This document shows, one piece after another, positions 1 to 9,582 of a stretch of 64,000 bases of DNA (positions are counted from its first letter, which is position 1; every line of letters begins with the position of its first letter). The notes beneath the pieces are model-generated. The model was not told where the DNA came from. It searched no databases and saw only the letters and a list, made by a program, of their open reading frames with translations. This stretch comes from Polyangia bacterium (GTDB lineage: Bacteria > Myxococcota_A > Polyangia > Fen-1088). The position numbers and the translations under genes are program-made. The stretch is from NCBI GenBank assembly GCA_036268875.1, contig DATATI010000087.1, positions 1 to 64,000 on the forward strand, written 5' to 3'.

Positions 1-132
1 AAGAAGCCGGCGACCAAGGCCCGCAAAGGGATCAACCCATTCACCAAAGAGCCGACGATCTTCAAGGCCAAGCCCGCCCGCAAGGTGATCAAGGCGCGCC
101 CGGTGAAGGCCGCCAAGGACGCTCTGCTGTAA
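1..132 (+). CDS. C-terminal end of a small basic, histone/HU-like protein (partial)
   Basis: The window opens inside this gene; only the last 43 codons and a TAA stop at 130-132 are visible. The tail is Lys/Arg/Ala/Pro rich, starting KKPATKARKGINPFTKEP and ending VKAAKDALL, with no acidic clusters. Such tails occur on HU-family or histone-like nucleoid proteins of delta-proteobacteria, so a DNA-binding role is likely, but the diagnostic HU fold lies outside the window. A strong intrinsic terminator follows directly, so this is the last gene of its transcript. The function call is inference; that it is a real 3' gene end is well supported. Confidence 0.55.
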   Translation, partial: KKPATKARKGINPFTKEPTIFKAKPARKVIKARPVKAAKDALL

Positions 133-149
133 TCAGGTTCACTCCCGCG

Positions 150-180
150 CCCCACGCGGTTCGCCGCGTGGGGTTTGGTT
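150..180 (+). terminator. Rho-independent terminator with UUCG tetraloop
   Basis: A perfect 10-bp stem, CCCCACGCGG (150-159) and CCGCGTGGGG (164-173), closes an exceptionally stable TTCG loop (160-163) and is followed by TTTGGTTT. It begins 18 bases after the stop of the preceding basic-protein gene, the right place for an intrinsic terminator. Confidence 0.85.
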
Positions 181-300
181 TATTGATTCGATTGTTTCAT
201 CGCCGAAACGCGCGCGAAATCATCCGCCGCGTATAATCGCCCCGCCTGATCGGACAGGCGTGACGATTGAATAGATTAGAGGGGGAGGAATGAGGGGAGG

Positions 301-615
301 ATGCGGTCAGCTGACCAGTGGGTAGAGCAGTGGATCGGAAACGTGGCGCACGTTCGTCAGCTTCTGATCGAGACCGATGATGTCCGGAACCAGGTGGCTT
401 TTCAGAACGACGTGAACCTGCTTCTGGCGGCGGTGGCCGATCTGGAATCGCCGCGGCCAAAGCTGCCGTACGGGATCGAAGCCACCTTCGGGTTGTTGCC
501 GGCACAGCCGCTGGCCGATCCGCCCGATGTTGATGCGAGACGCTCGCGTGGGGCTCTGGAGCAGCTCACCCGTATGCGACAGGTGGGCAAGGCCGCAGCA
601 AAGTCGCTGCACTGA
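301..615 (+). CDS. Hypothetical protein, 104 aa
   Basis: I do not recognise this protein. It begins MRSADQWVEQWIGNVAHVRQ and has a helical, charged first half (heptad-like Leu/Val spacing through about residue 50), a Pro-rich middle and a basic end (KAAAKSLH). There is no signal peptide or membrane segment, so it is probably cytoplasmic. The start is the ATG at 301; a purine-rich GGGGGAGG at 281-288 lies about 12 bases upstream, and a second GGGGAGG touches the ATG. The earlier ATG at 290 is in another frame that stops quickly. Codon use resembles the neighbours. It stands alone between a terminator and a GGDEF gene. Confidence 0.5.
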   Translation: MRSADQWVEQWIGNVAHVRQLLIETDDVRNQVAFQNDVNLLLAAVADLESPRPKLPYGIEATFGLLPAQPLADPPDVDARRSRGALEQLTRMRQVGKAAAKSLH

Positions 616-792
616 CCGCGGCGGCGCAAAGTGCCGGTCGCTTATTGCCCTCGCTGTCCGCCGGCCGGGGGTGGCGTGCGGCCCCGGCCTACATAAGGCG
701 CCGTCATTCGCGCTCTCGCCGTCGTCGGCGACGCCGCTGGCCCTTATCGGTTTGCCAGGCGGAGCCGAAGCTCAAAGTGGAAGTCCGGTCGT

Positions 793-1425
793 ATGCCAGC
801 GTCACCTCGTCGTCGATCGCAGTCCGCAGAGCAATCACAATCCACGGGACGGTTGTTGCTGCGCCGCCTGTTGCAGGAGCACGCTCAGCTTCTGCGCGAG
901 GTGACCGAGCTGCGCTTGCTGCGCGACCACGCCTATCACGATCCGCTGACCGGCCTGCGCAACGCTCGCTATTTGCAGATTCGCCTGAACGAAGAGCTGC
1001 AGCGGGGTGGTCCGCTGGGAGCGGGCGCCGGGTCTCTGGTGCTGCTGGACATCGACGGGATGGGACGTCTGAACCAGCGCCACGGCCGCGCCGCCGGTGA
1101 CAGCGCGCTTCGCTGGCTCAGCCGGCAGCTCACAGCGACGGTGCGCGTATCGGACGTCTGCTGCCGGACGGGCGCTGACCGCTTCATGCTGATCCTCCCC
1201 GACACCGATCGCGCCGGCGCCGAGACCACGGTCATTCGCATCGCGCAGGCGGTGAGCGCCGCCCGGGGCGAGCCGTGGATGCCCCTCGGCTTCAGTCGAG
1301 GCCTGGCCACCTGGCCGAAAGACGCGCGTGACTGTCGCGACCTGCTCGGCGTTGCCGCGCGATCGCTGGAAGACGATCAACGTCGCCAGCGCTCCGGCCG
1401 CGCGCGCCTGCGCCTGGTTCCCTGA
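793..1425 (+). CDS. Degenerate GGDEF-domain protein (GADRF) with intact I-site
   Basis: A 210-residue cytoplasmic protein with a basic N-terminus, a short coiled coil (about residues 20-50, LLQEHAQLLREVTELRLL) and one GGDEF-type domain (about 53-195). The family entry motif DPLTGLRNARYL is present. The active-site signature reads CRTGADRFMLILPD, so GGDEF has become GADRF: the second Gly and the catalytic Glu are lost and diguanylate cyclase activity is unlikely. Five residues before the signature sits RVSD, matching the RxxD inhibitory c-di-GMP-binding site. It may therefore be a c-di-GMP receptor rather than an enzyme (inference). Its layout matches the canonical GGDEF gene at 6133-6888, beyond sucAB. 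It has no sensory domain. Confidence 0.8.
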   Translation: MPASPRRRSQSAEQSQSTGRLLLRRLLQEHAQLLREVTELRLLRDHAYHDPLTGLRNARYLQIRLNEELQRGGPLGAGAGSLVLLDIDGMGRLNQRHGRAAGDSALRWLSRQLTATVRVSDVCCRTGADRFMLILPDTDRAGAETTVIRIAQAVSAARGEPWMPLGFSRGLATWPKDARDCRDLLGVAARSLEDDQRRQRSGRARLRLVP

Positions 1426-1688
1426 GCACTTTTTTTCGCCGCTCGGTGAGGAGCCTCGGTTGCCGCCCCGATCAGAGATCGGCCGTCCAACTGACGAGAG
1501 CGCGCCTTGATTTCACTAAGTAAATGGACCATGGTTCGCGCAGTTTTTTCGAATGTCGCTCAGGCCCGGGTGTCAAAGCGTCGATGGGAGGACCGCCAGC
1601 GACGGCCGGCGGTGTCGCGGTCTTCGCCAGCGTGACTTACAATGAGGCGGCCTCGGCCGACATTCGTACTCAAACAGGGCGATGACAC

Positions 1689-4598
1689 ATGATCGAAGTG
1701 AAAGCCAACGGGACCGCCACCACTCACGCCGAGCCGGCGCTGTCATCGGCGATTAACCCTTCCAACCTGGCCTTCGTCGAAGAGCTGTACGGCCAGTTCC
1801 TGCAGGATCCGTCGTCGATCGAGCCGGCTTTTCGCGCCTACTTCGAATCGCTGGACAATGGCGTGCCCCGACCCAGCGCCGGCGCCATCAAGCCGCCGGC
1901 GGATTTTTCCCGCAGCATCTTCGCCACCGTGAACGGAACCAGCAACGGCCACGGGCTGGCGGCGCTGGCCATGCCCGCCAAACCGCCCGGCCGTCTGCAG
2001 TCGGAACGCGCCCAGCGTCTGGTCGAGGCGTACCGCGAACTTGGTCATCTGTCCGCGGATCTTGATCCGCTGGGTATGATCAAGCGGTCGGGCGCGCCGC
2101 TGGATCTGGAATTTTACGGCCTGTCCTCGGCGGAGCTGGACCAGGTTTTCAGCAGCGAGACCGTCGCCGGCCCCGATCGCACCACGCTGCGCGATCTGGT
2201 GCAGCTTCTGCGCGAGACCTATTGCCGCCACATCGGCGTCGAGCTGGCCCACCTGCACGACATCGAGCTGCGCACCTGGCTGCAAAACCGCATGGAGAGC
2301 ACGCGCAACCGCCTTGACCTGACCGTCGAGGAGCGCTACCGCCTGCTGGAGAAGGTCACCGACGCCGAGGTGTTCGAACAGTTTCTGCACAAGAAATTCC
2401 TGGGCGCCAAACGCTTTTCGCTGGAAGGGGCGGAAAGCTTGATTCCGCTTCTGGATCGTCTGATCGAACGGGCGGCGCGTTCGCAGGTCAGGGAGATCGT
2501 CATCGGCATGGCCCACCGCGGGCGCCTGAATGTCCTGGCGAACGTTCTGGAGAAACCAGCGGCGCAGATCTTCGCCGAGTTCATGGACAAGCACGGCGAG
2601 GACAGCGGCAGCGGCGGCGACGTCAAATATCACCTGGGACATTCCACCGATCGGGTGTTCGGCGGCGGCGCCGACGCCCTGCGAGTACACCTGTCGCTGT
2701 CCTTCAATCCCAGTCACCTCGAGTGGGTGAACACCGTGGTGCAAGGCCGCGTGCGCGCCAAGCAAGATCGCTTGAACGACACCGAACGCAGCCGTTGCCT
2801 GCCGCTTTTGATCCACGGCGACGCCGCCTTCGCCGGCCAAGGGATCGTGGCCGAGGCGTTCAACCTCTCAGAGCTGGATGGCTATCGGGTGGGCGGGACC
2901 GTGCACATCGTGGTCAACAACCAGATCGGGTTCACCACCTCGCCCCGCAGCGGGTACTCGACCACGTACGCCACCGACGTGGCGCGCATGCTGCAAATCC
3001 CGATCTTTCACGTCAACGGCGAGGATCCCGAGGCGGTCTCGCAGGTGGTCGACCTGGCCTTGGACTTCCGCCAGCGCTTTCACCGCGACGTCTTGATCGA
3101 GATGTGGTGCTACCGCAAGTACGGCCACAACGAAGGGGACGAGCCGGCGTTCACCCAACCGATCATGTACCGCGCCATCGCCGCCAAGCCGTCCATCCGG
3201 ATGGCCTTCGTCCAGGCCTTCGCCGATCGTCCGCCCAGCGACGACTCCAAACCGATCACCGTCGCCGACGCCGACGCCATGGCGACGAAAAAACGCGAGG
3301 CCCTGGATCGCGAGCTCGAGAAGGCCGACAAGCTGGAGGTCGCGCCGCGCGGGAGCACCTTCGCCGGCGCCTGGTCGCAGGTGCGCGGCGGCGCCGACAA
3401 CACCGTTCCGCAGGTCCCGACCGCGGTGCCGGCGTCCACCATTCAGGCGGTGGGTCGCGTGCTGACCCAGGTGCCACCGGGCTTCTCGATGCACCCCAAG
3501 TTGAAGGACATCGTCGACGGCCGCGCCGAGATGGCGCTGGGGCAAAAGCCGATCAACTGGGGCATGGGCGAGGCGCTGGCGTTCGGGACGCTGCTCAATG
3601 AAGGCGTGCGCGTGCGCTTCACCGGTCAGGACGTGCGGCGCGGGACCTTCAGCCACCGGCATTCGGTCTTCGTCGACTATCAGAACGGGCGCGAGTATTC
3701 GCCGCTGGCCGAGATTCACGGCTCCGGCGCCAAACCCGGCACGTTCGAGATCCGCGACAGCCCGCTGTCCGAGGCGGGCGTGCTGGGGTTCGACTATGGC
3801 TACAGTCTGGACATGCCCGACGGGCTGACGCTGTGGGAGGCGCAGTTCGGCGACTTCGTGAACGGCGCCCAGGTGATCATCGATCAGTTCCTGGTCTCGT
3901 CAGAGGTGAAGTGGAACCGGGTCAGCGGGTTGGTGCTGCTGCTGCCGCACGGGATGGAAGGGCAGGGACCCGAACACTCGAGCGCGCGGCTGGAACGGTT
4001 CCTCACCATGGCGGTGAACGACAACATCCAGGTTTGCGATCTGACCACGCCGGCCCAGTATTTCCACGTGCTGCGCCGCCAGGTGCTGCGGCCTTACCGC
4101 AAGCCATTGATCATCATGACGCCGAAGAGTCTGTTGCGGCATCCGGTGGCGACGTCGCAGCTGGCGGAGTTCACCAACGGCGGTTTTCAGCACATCATCC
4201 CCGACGTCACAGTGAAGAATTATTCGAAAGTGCGCCGGGTCCTTCTGTGCACGGGGAAGGTCTATTACGATCTCATCGCCGAGCGCGAGGAGCGCAAGTA
4301 CAATGACGTGGCCATCTTGCGTGTCGAGCAGCTTTACCCGCTGCAGATTGGCGAGCTGCTGGAGATGTTGAGCGTGTATCCGGAAGGCACGCCCCTCGTG
4401 TGGGTGCAGGAAGAGCCGCGCAACATGGGCGCCTGGGTGTACATGAACCGCGAGCTGCCGGCGTTCTTGTCGGGCAGCTTCACCTGGTCGTGCGCCAGCC
4501 GGCCGCTGTCGTCCAGCCCGGCGGTTGGCTCGCTCGGGCGACACAAGCGCGAGCAGGCACGGCTGATGGCGGACGCGTTCGGAACAGGAGCTCTGTGA
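1689..4598 (+). CDS. sucA: 2-oxoglutarate dehydrogenase E1 component
   Basis: This is the thiamine-diphosphate-dependent E1 subunit of the 2-oxoglutarate dehydrogenase complex of the TCA cycle. It decarboxylates 2-oxoglutarate and passes the succinyl group to the lipoyl arm of E2. At 969 aa it has normal family length. The N-terminal E2-binding segment ([17 protein letters not shown], about residues 27-43) is followed by the E1 domain with [14 protein letters not shown], the HLGHSTDR region and the ThDP/Mg motif area [10 protein letters not shown]...NNQIGFTT. The transketolase-like pyrimidine domain carries [17 protein letters not shown], and the C-terminal domain carries [12 protein letters not shown] and [12 protein letters not shown]. 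The ATG at 1689 fits the family N-terminus. sucB starts one base after the stop, so the two are cotranscribed; no E3 (lpd) gene follows. Confidence 0.97.
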   Translation: MIEVKANGTATTHAEPALSSAINPSNLAFVEELYGQFLQDPSSIEPAFRAYFESLDNGVPRPSAGAIKPPADFSRSIFATVNGTSNGHGLAALAMPAKPPGRLQSERAQRLVEAYRELGHLSADLDPLGMIKRSGAPLDLEFYGLSSAELDQVFSSETVAGPDRTTLRDLVQLLRETYCRHIGVELAHLHDIELRTWLQNRMESTRNRLDLTVEERYRLLEKVTDAEVFEQFLHKKFLGAKRFSLEGAESLIPLLDRLIERAARSQVREIVIGMAHRGRLNVLANVLEKPAAQIFAEFMDKHGEDSGSGGDVKYHLGHSTDRVFGGGADALRVHLSLSFNPSHLEWVNTVVQGRVRAKQDRLNDTERSRCLPLLIHGDAAFAGQGIVAEAFNLSELDGYRVGGTVHIVVNNQIGFTTSPRSGYSTTYATDVARMLQIPIFHVNGEDPEAVSQVVDLALDFRQRFHRDVLIEMWCYRKYGHNEGDEPAFTQPIMYRAIAAKPSIRMAFVQAFADRPPSDDSKPITVADADAMATKKREALDRELEKADKLEVAPRGSTFAGAWSQVRGGADNTVPQVPTAVPASTIQAVGRVLTQVPPGFSMHPKLKDIVDGRAEMALGQKPINWGMGEALAFGTLLNEGVRVRFTGQDVRRGTFSHRHSVFVDYQNGREYSPLAEIHGSGAKPGTFEIRDSPLSEAGVLGFDYGYSLDMPDGLTLWEAQFGDFVNGAQVIIDQFLVSSEVKWNRVSGLVLLLPHGMEGQGPEHSSARLERFLTMAVNDNIQVCDLTTPAQYFHVLRRQVLRPYRKPLIIMTPKSLLRHPVATSQLAEFTNGGFQHIIPDVTVKNYSKVRRVLLCTGKVYYDLIAEREERKYNDVAILRVEQLYPLQIGELLEMLSVYPEGTPLVWVQEEPRNMGAWVYMNRELPAFLSGSFTWSCASRPLSSSPAVGSLGRHKREQARLMADAFGTGAL

Positions 4599-4599
4599 G

Positions 4600-5862
4600 A
4601 TGGCGCTGTCACTGAAAGTTCCGGCCTTGGGAGAATCGGTCAGCGAGGCGACGCTGGGCGTGTGGAAGCGCGCCGAGGGCGACTTCGTGCAAGCCGACGA
4701 GCCGCTGGTGGAAGTGGAAAGCGAAAAGGCCACGCTCGAGGTGGGCGCGCCCGGCGCCGGCGTGCTGAAACGCATTCTGCGCAAGTCCGGCGAGACGGTG
4801 GCGGTGGGCGAGGTGATCGCCGAGATCGATCAGGCGGCGAAGCCTGAACCGATCACCAAGGCACCAGTCACTGCCAACAACGGTGGCGGCAACCCGGCCC
4901 CCGCCAACGCCGGCAATGGCAGTGGCAACGGCAACGACGGTCTGCGCGCCCCCCCGTCGGCGCGCCGGCTGCTGGCCGAGACCGGGTTGCCAGCGTCCGA
5001 GGTGAAAGGCACCGGCCGCGGCGGTCGCATCTCCAAGCAGGACGTCGTACGAGCGCTGCAAGATCGCACCGGCGAATCCAGCGAGGCGCCGGCCAGCGAA
5101 TTGCCCACGCCGGAGCCGCTGCAGGCCGATACGGAAGTGCCGCTGCCCTTGCGTCCGGACGGCGCCCGCGAGCGCATGGTGGCCATGTCGCCACTGCGCC
5201 GCACAGTCGCCCGCCGCCTGGTCGAAGCCCAGCACACCGCCGCCATCCTCACCACCTTCAACGAGGTGGACATGACCAACGTGATGAGCCTGCGCGAGCG
5301 CTTTCAAGAGCGCTTCGTCAAGCAGCACAACGTGAAGCTCGGCTTCATGTCGTTCTTCGTCAAAGCGGCCATCGATGCCCTGAAGGCATTCCCGGCCGTC
5401 AACGCCGAGCTGCGCGGCACCGACATCATCTACAAGGACCACTACGACATTGGCGTGGCCGTCGGTGGCGGTAAGGGTCTGGTGGTGCCGGTGGTGCGTG
5501 ACGCCGACCGGCTGTCCTTCGCCGAGCTGGAAAAGGGCATCAGCGCCCTGGCGGTGCGCGCGCGCGACAACAAGTTGACCATGAAGGATCTCGAGGGTGG
5601 CACCTTCACCATCTCGAACGGCGGCGTGTACGGATCGATGCTGTCCACGCCGATCTTGAACCCGCCCCAGACCGGCATTCTGGGCCTGCACGCCATCCAG
5701 CGCCGCCCGATGGCCGTCGGTGACGAGGTGAAGATCCGTTCGATGATGTTCCTGGCGCTGTCCTACGATCACCGCCTGGTCGACGGCCGCGAAGCCGTCC
5801 AGTTTCTCGTCCGCATCAAAGAGTGCGTCGAGGATCCAGATCGGATCCTGCTGGAGGTTTGA
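4600..5862 (+). CDS. sucB: Dihydrolipoyllysine succinyltransferase, E2 of the 2-oxoglutarate dehydrogenase complex
   Basis: This is the E2 core enzyme that transfers the succinyl group from lipoate to CoA. Its 420 residues hold, in order: one lipoyl domain (residues 1-77) with the lipoylated Lys in [12 protein letters not shown]; an Ala/Pro/Gly/Asn-rich flexible linker (about 80-115); a peripheral-subunit (E1/E3) binding domain, [20 protein letters not shown], ending [12 protein letters not shown]; a second linker; and the catalytic acyltransferase domain (about 190-420) with [26 protein letters not shown] and the active-site motif [10 protein letters not shown]. The ATG is one base past the sucA stop, and AGGAG at 4583-4587 lies inside the end of sucA. 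No dihydrolipoamide dehydrogenase gene follows. Confidence 0.97.
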   Translation: MALSLKVPALGESVSEATLGVWKRAEGDFVQADEPLVEVESEKATLEVGAPGAGVLKRILRKSGETVAVGEVIAEIDQAAKPEPITKAPVTANNGGGNPAPANAGNGSGNGNDGLRAPPSARRLLAETGLPASEVKGTGRGGRISKQDVVRALQDRTGESSEAPASELPTPEPLQADTEVPLPLRPDGARERMVAMSPLRRTVARRLVEAQHTAAILTTFNEVDMTNVMSLRERFQERFVKQHNVKLGFMSFFVKAAIDALKAFPAVNAELRGTDIIYKDHYDIGVAVGGGKGLVVPVVRDADRLSFAELEKGISALAVRARDNKLTMKDLEGGTFTISNGGVYGSMLSTPILNPPQTGILGLHAIQRRPMAVGDEVKIRSMMFLALSYDHRLVDGREAVQFLVRIKECVEDPDRILLEV

Positions 5863-6132
5863 GGCGCTTTCTAGCGGCGCGCGCAGGCCGACTGGCCGTT
5901 TGGGGGCGGATCCGCGCCCGCGGCGCGGGCCCGCCCCTTGTCGAGAAAGGCAGCGTCGGATTTTCCCACCACCGCGACGGTCGAGGCGCCCTTCACGCCC
6001 AGTTTGTCCAGGCGGCTGGCCATGGCGGCCGAGAATCGCCGCGGAAGATCAGCTCGTTGGTTTCCAGCAGCGCCTTGCCTTCGCCTTTCTGTCGACCGAG
6101 ACGCGCCTGGCAGGCCGCCTCACGTCCCTACG

Positions 6133-6888
6133 CTAATTGGCGACAGCGCGGCTCACGGGGCCGGCGGCGCGCTGTTCCGCCTCGGCGGCGCGCGCGGCTT
6201 TCTGGCGGCGCTTGTCGGCGTACATCGCCTCGTCGGCCTGGGCCAGGAGGCGCTCGCTGCTGGCGGTGACCTCGGGCCAGCTGGCGGTGCCCAGGCTGAG
6301 GTTGACGGCCACCTGGCGCTCGCGGTTGGCGGCGGCCAGCTGATCGCGCAAGCGAACGATGAAACGCCCGCAGTCCTCGCCCGACAGATCGGGCAGCAGC
6401 ACCGCGAACTCGTCGCCGCCGGTGCGGCAGGGCACGTCGTGCGTGCGCAGGTGGGTGCTCAGAAACTCGCCCACCCAGCGCAACATCTCGTCGCCCGCCT
6501 GGTGGCCGAACTCGTCGTTCACGTCTTTGAAGTCATTGATGTCGATCATCAACACCGAGAACTTGCGCCCGACGCCGGCGCGCTGGGACCGGCTGAACTC
6601 TTCTTTCAGACGCTCTTCGAAATAGCGGCGGTTCCACAGGCCGGTCAGCGGATCGCGGTAGGCCATGGCTCGGTAGACCTGCAGCCGCGCGATCTCCTTG
6701 CGCAGGACCGCGTTCTGCCGGGACAGTCGGACCAGCTGAGCCTCGAGCTCGTCGCCGACTTTCTGTTCCGTGGGGTGCTTCTTTGCCATCGCCAGTTTCA
6801 TGACGAACCCTAGTTGTGCAAGCGCGGTGCCGACGTTTTGGGCGGTCCGGTTCTGCGAAATACCAACACTCGCCCTTTTTCGTGACAC
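6133..6888 (-). CDS. GGDEF-domain diguanylate cyclase, probably active
   Basis: Predicted to make the second messenger c-di-GMP from two GTP. A short N-terminal coiled coil (QNAVLRKEIARLQVYRAMAY) leads into one GGDEF domain (DPLTGLWNRRYFEERLKEEF onward). The active site CRTGGDEFAVLLPDL is canonical, and RTHD five residues before it is a standard RxxD product-inhibition site. There is no membrane or sensor domain, so it is cytoplasmic and probably controlled through dimerisation. The end of the protein is basic and Ala rich. Starts at 6801 (MKLAMAKKHP, with AGGG just upstream) or 6789 are as likely as the 6888 start used here. It is convergent with sucB across a 270-bp gap in which I see no gene. 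Confidence 0.9.
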   Translation of the reverse strand: MSRKRASVGISQNRTAQNVGTALAQLGFVMKLAMAKKHPTEQKVGDELEAQLVRLSRQNAVLRKEIARLQVYRAMAYRDPLTGLWNRRYFEERLKEEFSRSQRAGVGRKFSVLMIDINDFKDVNDEFGHQAGDEMLRWVGEFLSTHLRTHDVPCRTGGDEFAVLLPDLSGEDCGRFIVRLRDQLAAANRERQVAVNLSLGTASWPEVTASSERLLAQADEAMYADKRRQKAARAAEAEQRAAGPVSRAVAN

Positions 6889-7127
6889 GAATTTGGCGCG
6901 GCGCTGGTCGGAAAGGCCTGTCCGTTGTGGCGCGCTGCGCGCGGCGCCGCTCGAAGCGTCGTGAACATGGCGCGCCGTCAGACCTGACGGTCGGCGTCAA
7001 CGCAGGCAGGTGGGGAAACCGGCGAGATTTCGGCTGATCTTTCAACGACCCGACGGGCCGGCTCGGATCGCTGGCGGGGTGCGCGGATCTGGACAGCGCT
7101 CTGCAAAGGCGTTACCGGTCGTAGTTC

Positions 7128-7877
7128 GTGACCATCTCTGTCATCACGCCGACGTTTGGCCGCGAGAAATTTCTCCCCGGTCTTTACCACTGCTTCATCG
7201 AACAGACGCACACCGATCGTGAGCTGCTGGTCTTCGATGACAGTCCCTCACCGTCGTCGTTCTTCACCTCGCTGCGCGATCCGCGGGTTCGCTATCAGCA
7301 CACTGCCGAACGCCTGACCATCGGCGAAAAGCGCAATCACCTGATCGAGCAGGCGCAGGGCGAGCTGATCGCTTTTTTCGACGACGACGACTTTTACAGC
7401 CCCGACTATCTGCGCGTGCTGGCCGGCAGCCTGGGCGAAGCGGATCTGATCAAGCTGGCCGGCTGGTTCGCGCTGTCGGTTCCCGACGACGCGCTTTATT
7501 TCTGGGACACCAGCGTCAATCATCCGCTGCACCACAAGGTCGGCGAGGGGGCGCCCAGCTTTGTGACCAGCAATCAGTTCAAGTCGGACTTCGTGGCCAA
7601 GAACATCGACGGCTACGGGTTTTCGTATCTCTTTCGGCGAGCGGTGTTCGGCACGGCGCGTTTTCCGCCCAAAAATTTCGCCGAGGACGTGGCGTTCCTG
7701 AACGAGCTGCGGGTGCAGGGAAAACGGGTGGTGCACGCCCAGGACACCGTCGGTCTGGCCGTGCACATCCTGCACACCCGAAACACGTCGGTGATCTTTC
7801 CGCAGTACCGCTTGCCGGTCGGCATCAGCGAACGATTGTTTCCCGGGCTGGGCGCGTTTTTGGCGGCGGTCAAGTAG
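7128..7877 (+). CDS. Family 2 glycosyltransferase
   Basis: A 249-residue GT-A fold transferase that probably moves a sugar from a nucleotide-sugar to a surface glycan or lipid acceptor. It starts with the classic GT2 strand ISVITPTFGREKFLPGLY, followed by the nucleotide-binding ELLVFDDSPSP region and a metal-binding acidic run, IAFFDDDDFYSPDYL (about residues 80-95). A region around FLNELRVQGKRVV lies where the acceptor-binding part is expected. No transmembrane segment is visible, so it is cytoplasmic or peripheral. The start is a GTG at 7128, chosen because it gives the normal GT2 N-terminus. It converges with the CgeB-like glycosyltransferase across 19 bases. The sugar and acceptor cannot be read from sequence. 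Confidence 0.88.
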   Translation: MTISVITPTFGREKFLPGLYHCFIEQTHTDRELLVFDDSPSPSSFFTSLRDPRVRYQHTAERLTIGEKRNHLIEQAQGELIAFFDDDDFYSPDYLRVLAGSLGEADLIKLAGWFALSVPDDALYFWDTSVNHPLHHKVGEGAPSFVTSNQFKSDFVAKNIDGYGFSYLFRRAVFGTARFPPKNFAEDVAFLNELRVQGKRVVHAQDTVGLAVHILHTRNTSVIFPQYRLPVGISERLFPGLGAFLAAVK

Positions 7878-7896
7878 CGCGCTTCGGTAGCGGTGT

Positions 7897-9582
7897 TCAC
7901 AGCGCCGCCAGCATCTGCCGCACGCGCAGCGCGATGGTGTGCCGACCGAGCACCGCCTGCCGCCCCCGCGCGGCGATAGCCCAGGCCGCCTCCGGGTGAG
8001 CGCGGTAGTGCGCGACCTTCGCTTCCATCTCGTCCAGCGAGTGATAGCAGTCGATCTCGCTGCCGACGGCGAACAGTTCCTCGAGGGCCTCCGAGTGTTC
8101 AGCCAGGACGAAGCCGCCACAGCAGAGGACGTCGAACACCCGCATGGTGACGATGTCGTTCTGGTACAGCCGTCCGACGTCAAGGTTGATCAGCGACGCG
8201 TTGTAGATCTTGGTCAGCTCGACGGCGTGGCCGGCCGGGCCGCGGTAGTGCGCGGATAGCTCGGGCGTGGCGCGCCAGCCGTCGTCACCCCACACGGCGA
8301 TCTGGTGCGCGCGCAGACGCACCACCGCCGCCGCGCGCTTGTCGGCGGCGCCAAGCTCGGCCAGCAGGCGCGCCAGGGGGGCCAGGCGCTGTGGTACGGC
8401 GCCGGCCAGATCGGGTCGGCGCGCGGCCAGCAGCGACGGCACCAGATAGCGCGAAAGATCGCGCCGCTGCTCGGCCAGCACGTCGCGCATCACCGCATCG
8501 GCTTCGACGTCGGTCTCCGCGCCGTCGGTGTTCGGTTGTCCGGCCTCGGCCAGCGCCGCGGCAAAGGCGGCGGTGAACGCCCGTCGAAATCCTTCCCGTT
8601 GCGGGACCAGGCTGGACCCGACGAAGGTCACCGGCGCGCCATAGCGGGCGCGCTCGGCGCTGGTCAGCGCTACCGGCGCGCGCCGCTGCGGATCGGCGCC
8701 GAGCGGCAGGTACGTGACGTTGACGAACCCGGCGGCGTGAAAGTCGGCGACGTTGGCTTGGCGATAGGTGAAGACGTGCGCCGTCGTGGTCGGCGCGCGG
8801 CAGAGCGGCAAGGCGCTGGTGGCGGGATCAATTTCCCAGACCAGCAGCTTGCAGCCGTGTGCGGCGGCGAACTCGGCCAGCCCTTCGGTGTAGTTGATCG
8901 CGGCCAGGAAGGCCGGCCGCCGCCCGCGCAGGGCGCGATCAAGCTCTTCTTGTGACAGCCGGTGCAGATCCAGGGTGAAGGTGGCGAAGCCTTCGTCGTG
9001 CAGGGCGCTGCTGAGATCGTCGACGAACAAGCCGCCCGCGCCCACCAGCGCCAGCGGCCGCCGCGCCACGCCCGGTTCCAGCAGCGGCCGTTCGTTCTGG
9101 TAGATCGCGCCCAGCAGCGGGTGCAGGATCACCCGCGCGGCGGGAACACCGTCGCTGGCGGCGGCATCGTCGATCAGATCGGTTCCCAGGCGCAGGCGCA
9201 AGGTTCCCGACGCCAGCGCCTCGGCCCAGGGCTGGCGCTGCAGTGCCAGGCGCAGCAGCCAGGGATCGCGCTCCCAGGCGGTGATGATCAGGCCGGGCCG
9301 CGCGGCGCCGAGCGCCGTGATCAACTCGCCCGTCCCGACGCCGAACACCAGCGCCTGGCCGTCGGTGGGAGCGGTGGCGATCGCCGCGGCGAGGGCGGCG
9401 TCGCCGAGCACCAGCCGGTGCCGGGTCTGGTGCAGCTGATACCACAACGTGCCGTCGCCGTCGGTGGTGACGTGGCGATCGTCGACGGGCCAGCCGATGC
9501 GCGCCGCCAGCTCGGGATCGCGGCGGCCGAGCGCCTCCAGGTTCGCGCGCAGCAGCGGCGCGCTGCCGCCGGTGACCGTCAT
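7897..9582 (-). CDS. CgeB-like glycosyltransferase
   Basis: A 561-residue protein. The N-terminal half includes a Rossmann-like stretch (ALVFGVGTGELITALGAARP, about residues 85-105). The C-terminal half resembles the spore-maturation CgeB / Glyco_trans_1_2 group: KIYNASLINLDVGR, then RVFDVLCCGGFVLAEHSEAL, then DEMEAKVAHYRAHPEA. In that family this region binds the nucleotide-sugar. The ATG at 9582 overlaps the TGA of the upstream glycosidase gene as ATGA, which fixes the start; an in-frame extension upstream to 9717 is only read-through of that gene's other frame. The coupling suggests both act on the same glycan. The exact substrate is unknown. Confidence 0.75.
   Translation of the reverse strand: MTVTGGSAPLLRANLEALGRRDPELAARIGWPVDDRHVTTDGDGTLWYQLHQTRHRLVLGDAALAAAIATAPTDGQALVFGVGTGELITALGAARPGLIITAWERDPWLLRLALQRQPWAEALASGTLRLRLGTDLIDDAAASDGVPAARVILHPLLGAIYQNERPLLEPGVARRPLALVGAGGLFVDDLSSALHDEGFATFTLDLHRLSQEELDRALRGRRPAFLAAINYTEGLAEFAAAHGCKLLVWEIDPATSALPLCRAPTTTAHVFTYRQANVADFHAAGFVNVTYLPLGADPQRRAPVALTSAERARYGAPVTFVGSSLVPQREGFRRAFTAAFAAALAEAGQPNTDGAETDVEADAVMRDVLAEQRRDLSRYLVPSLLAARRPDLAGAVPQRLAPLARLLAELGAADKRAAAVVRLRAHQIAVWGDDGWRATPELSAHYRGPAGHAVELTKIYNASLINLDVGRLYQNDIVTMRVFDVLCCGGFVLAEHSEALEELFAVGSEIDCYHSLDEMEAKVAHYRAHPEAAWAIAARGRQAVLGRHTIALRVRQMLAAL

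Noticed and set aside
301-345. tRNA-like D-arm sequence TGGGTAGAGCAG near 319
   Set aside because: No acceptor stem, anticodon arm or GTTCRA T-loop follows; the segment is explained by the hypothetical coding sequence.
1743-2840. 365-residue open frame on the minus strand
   Set aside because: It is fully inside sucA on the opposite strand and reads as Gln/Val/Gly/His-rich noise.
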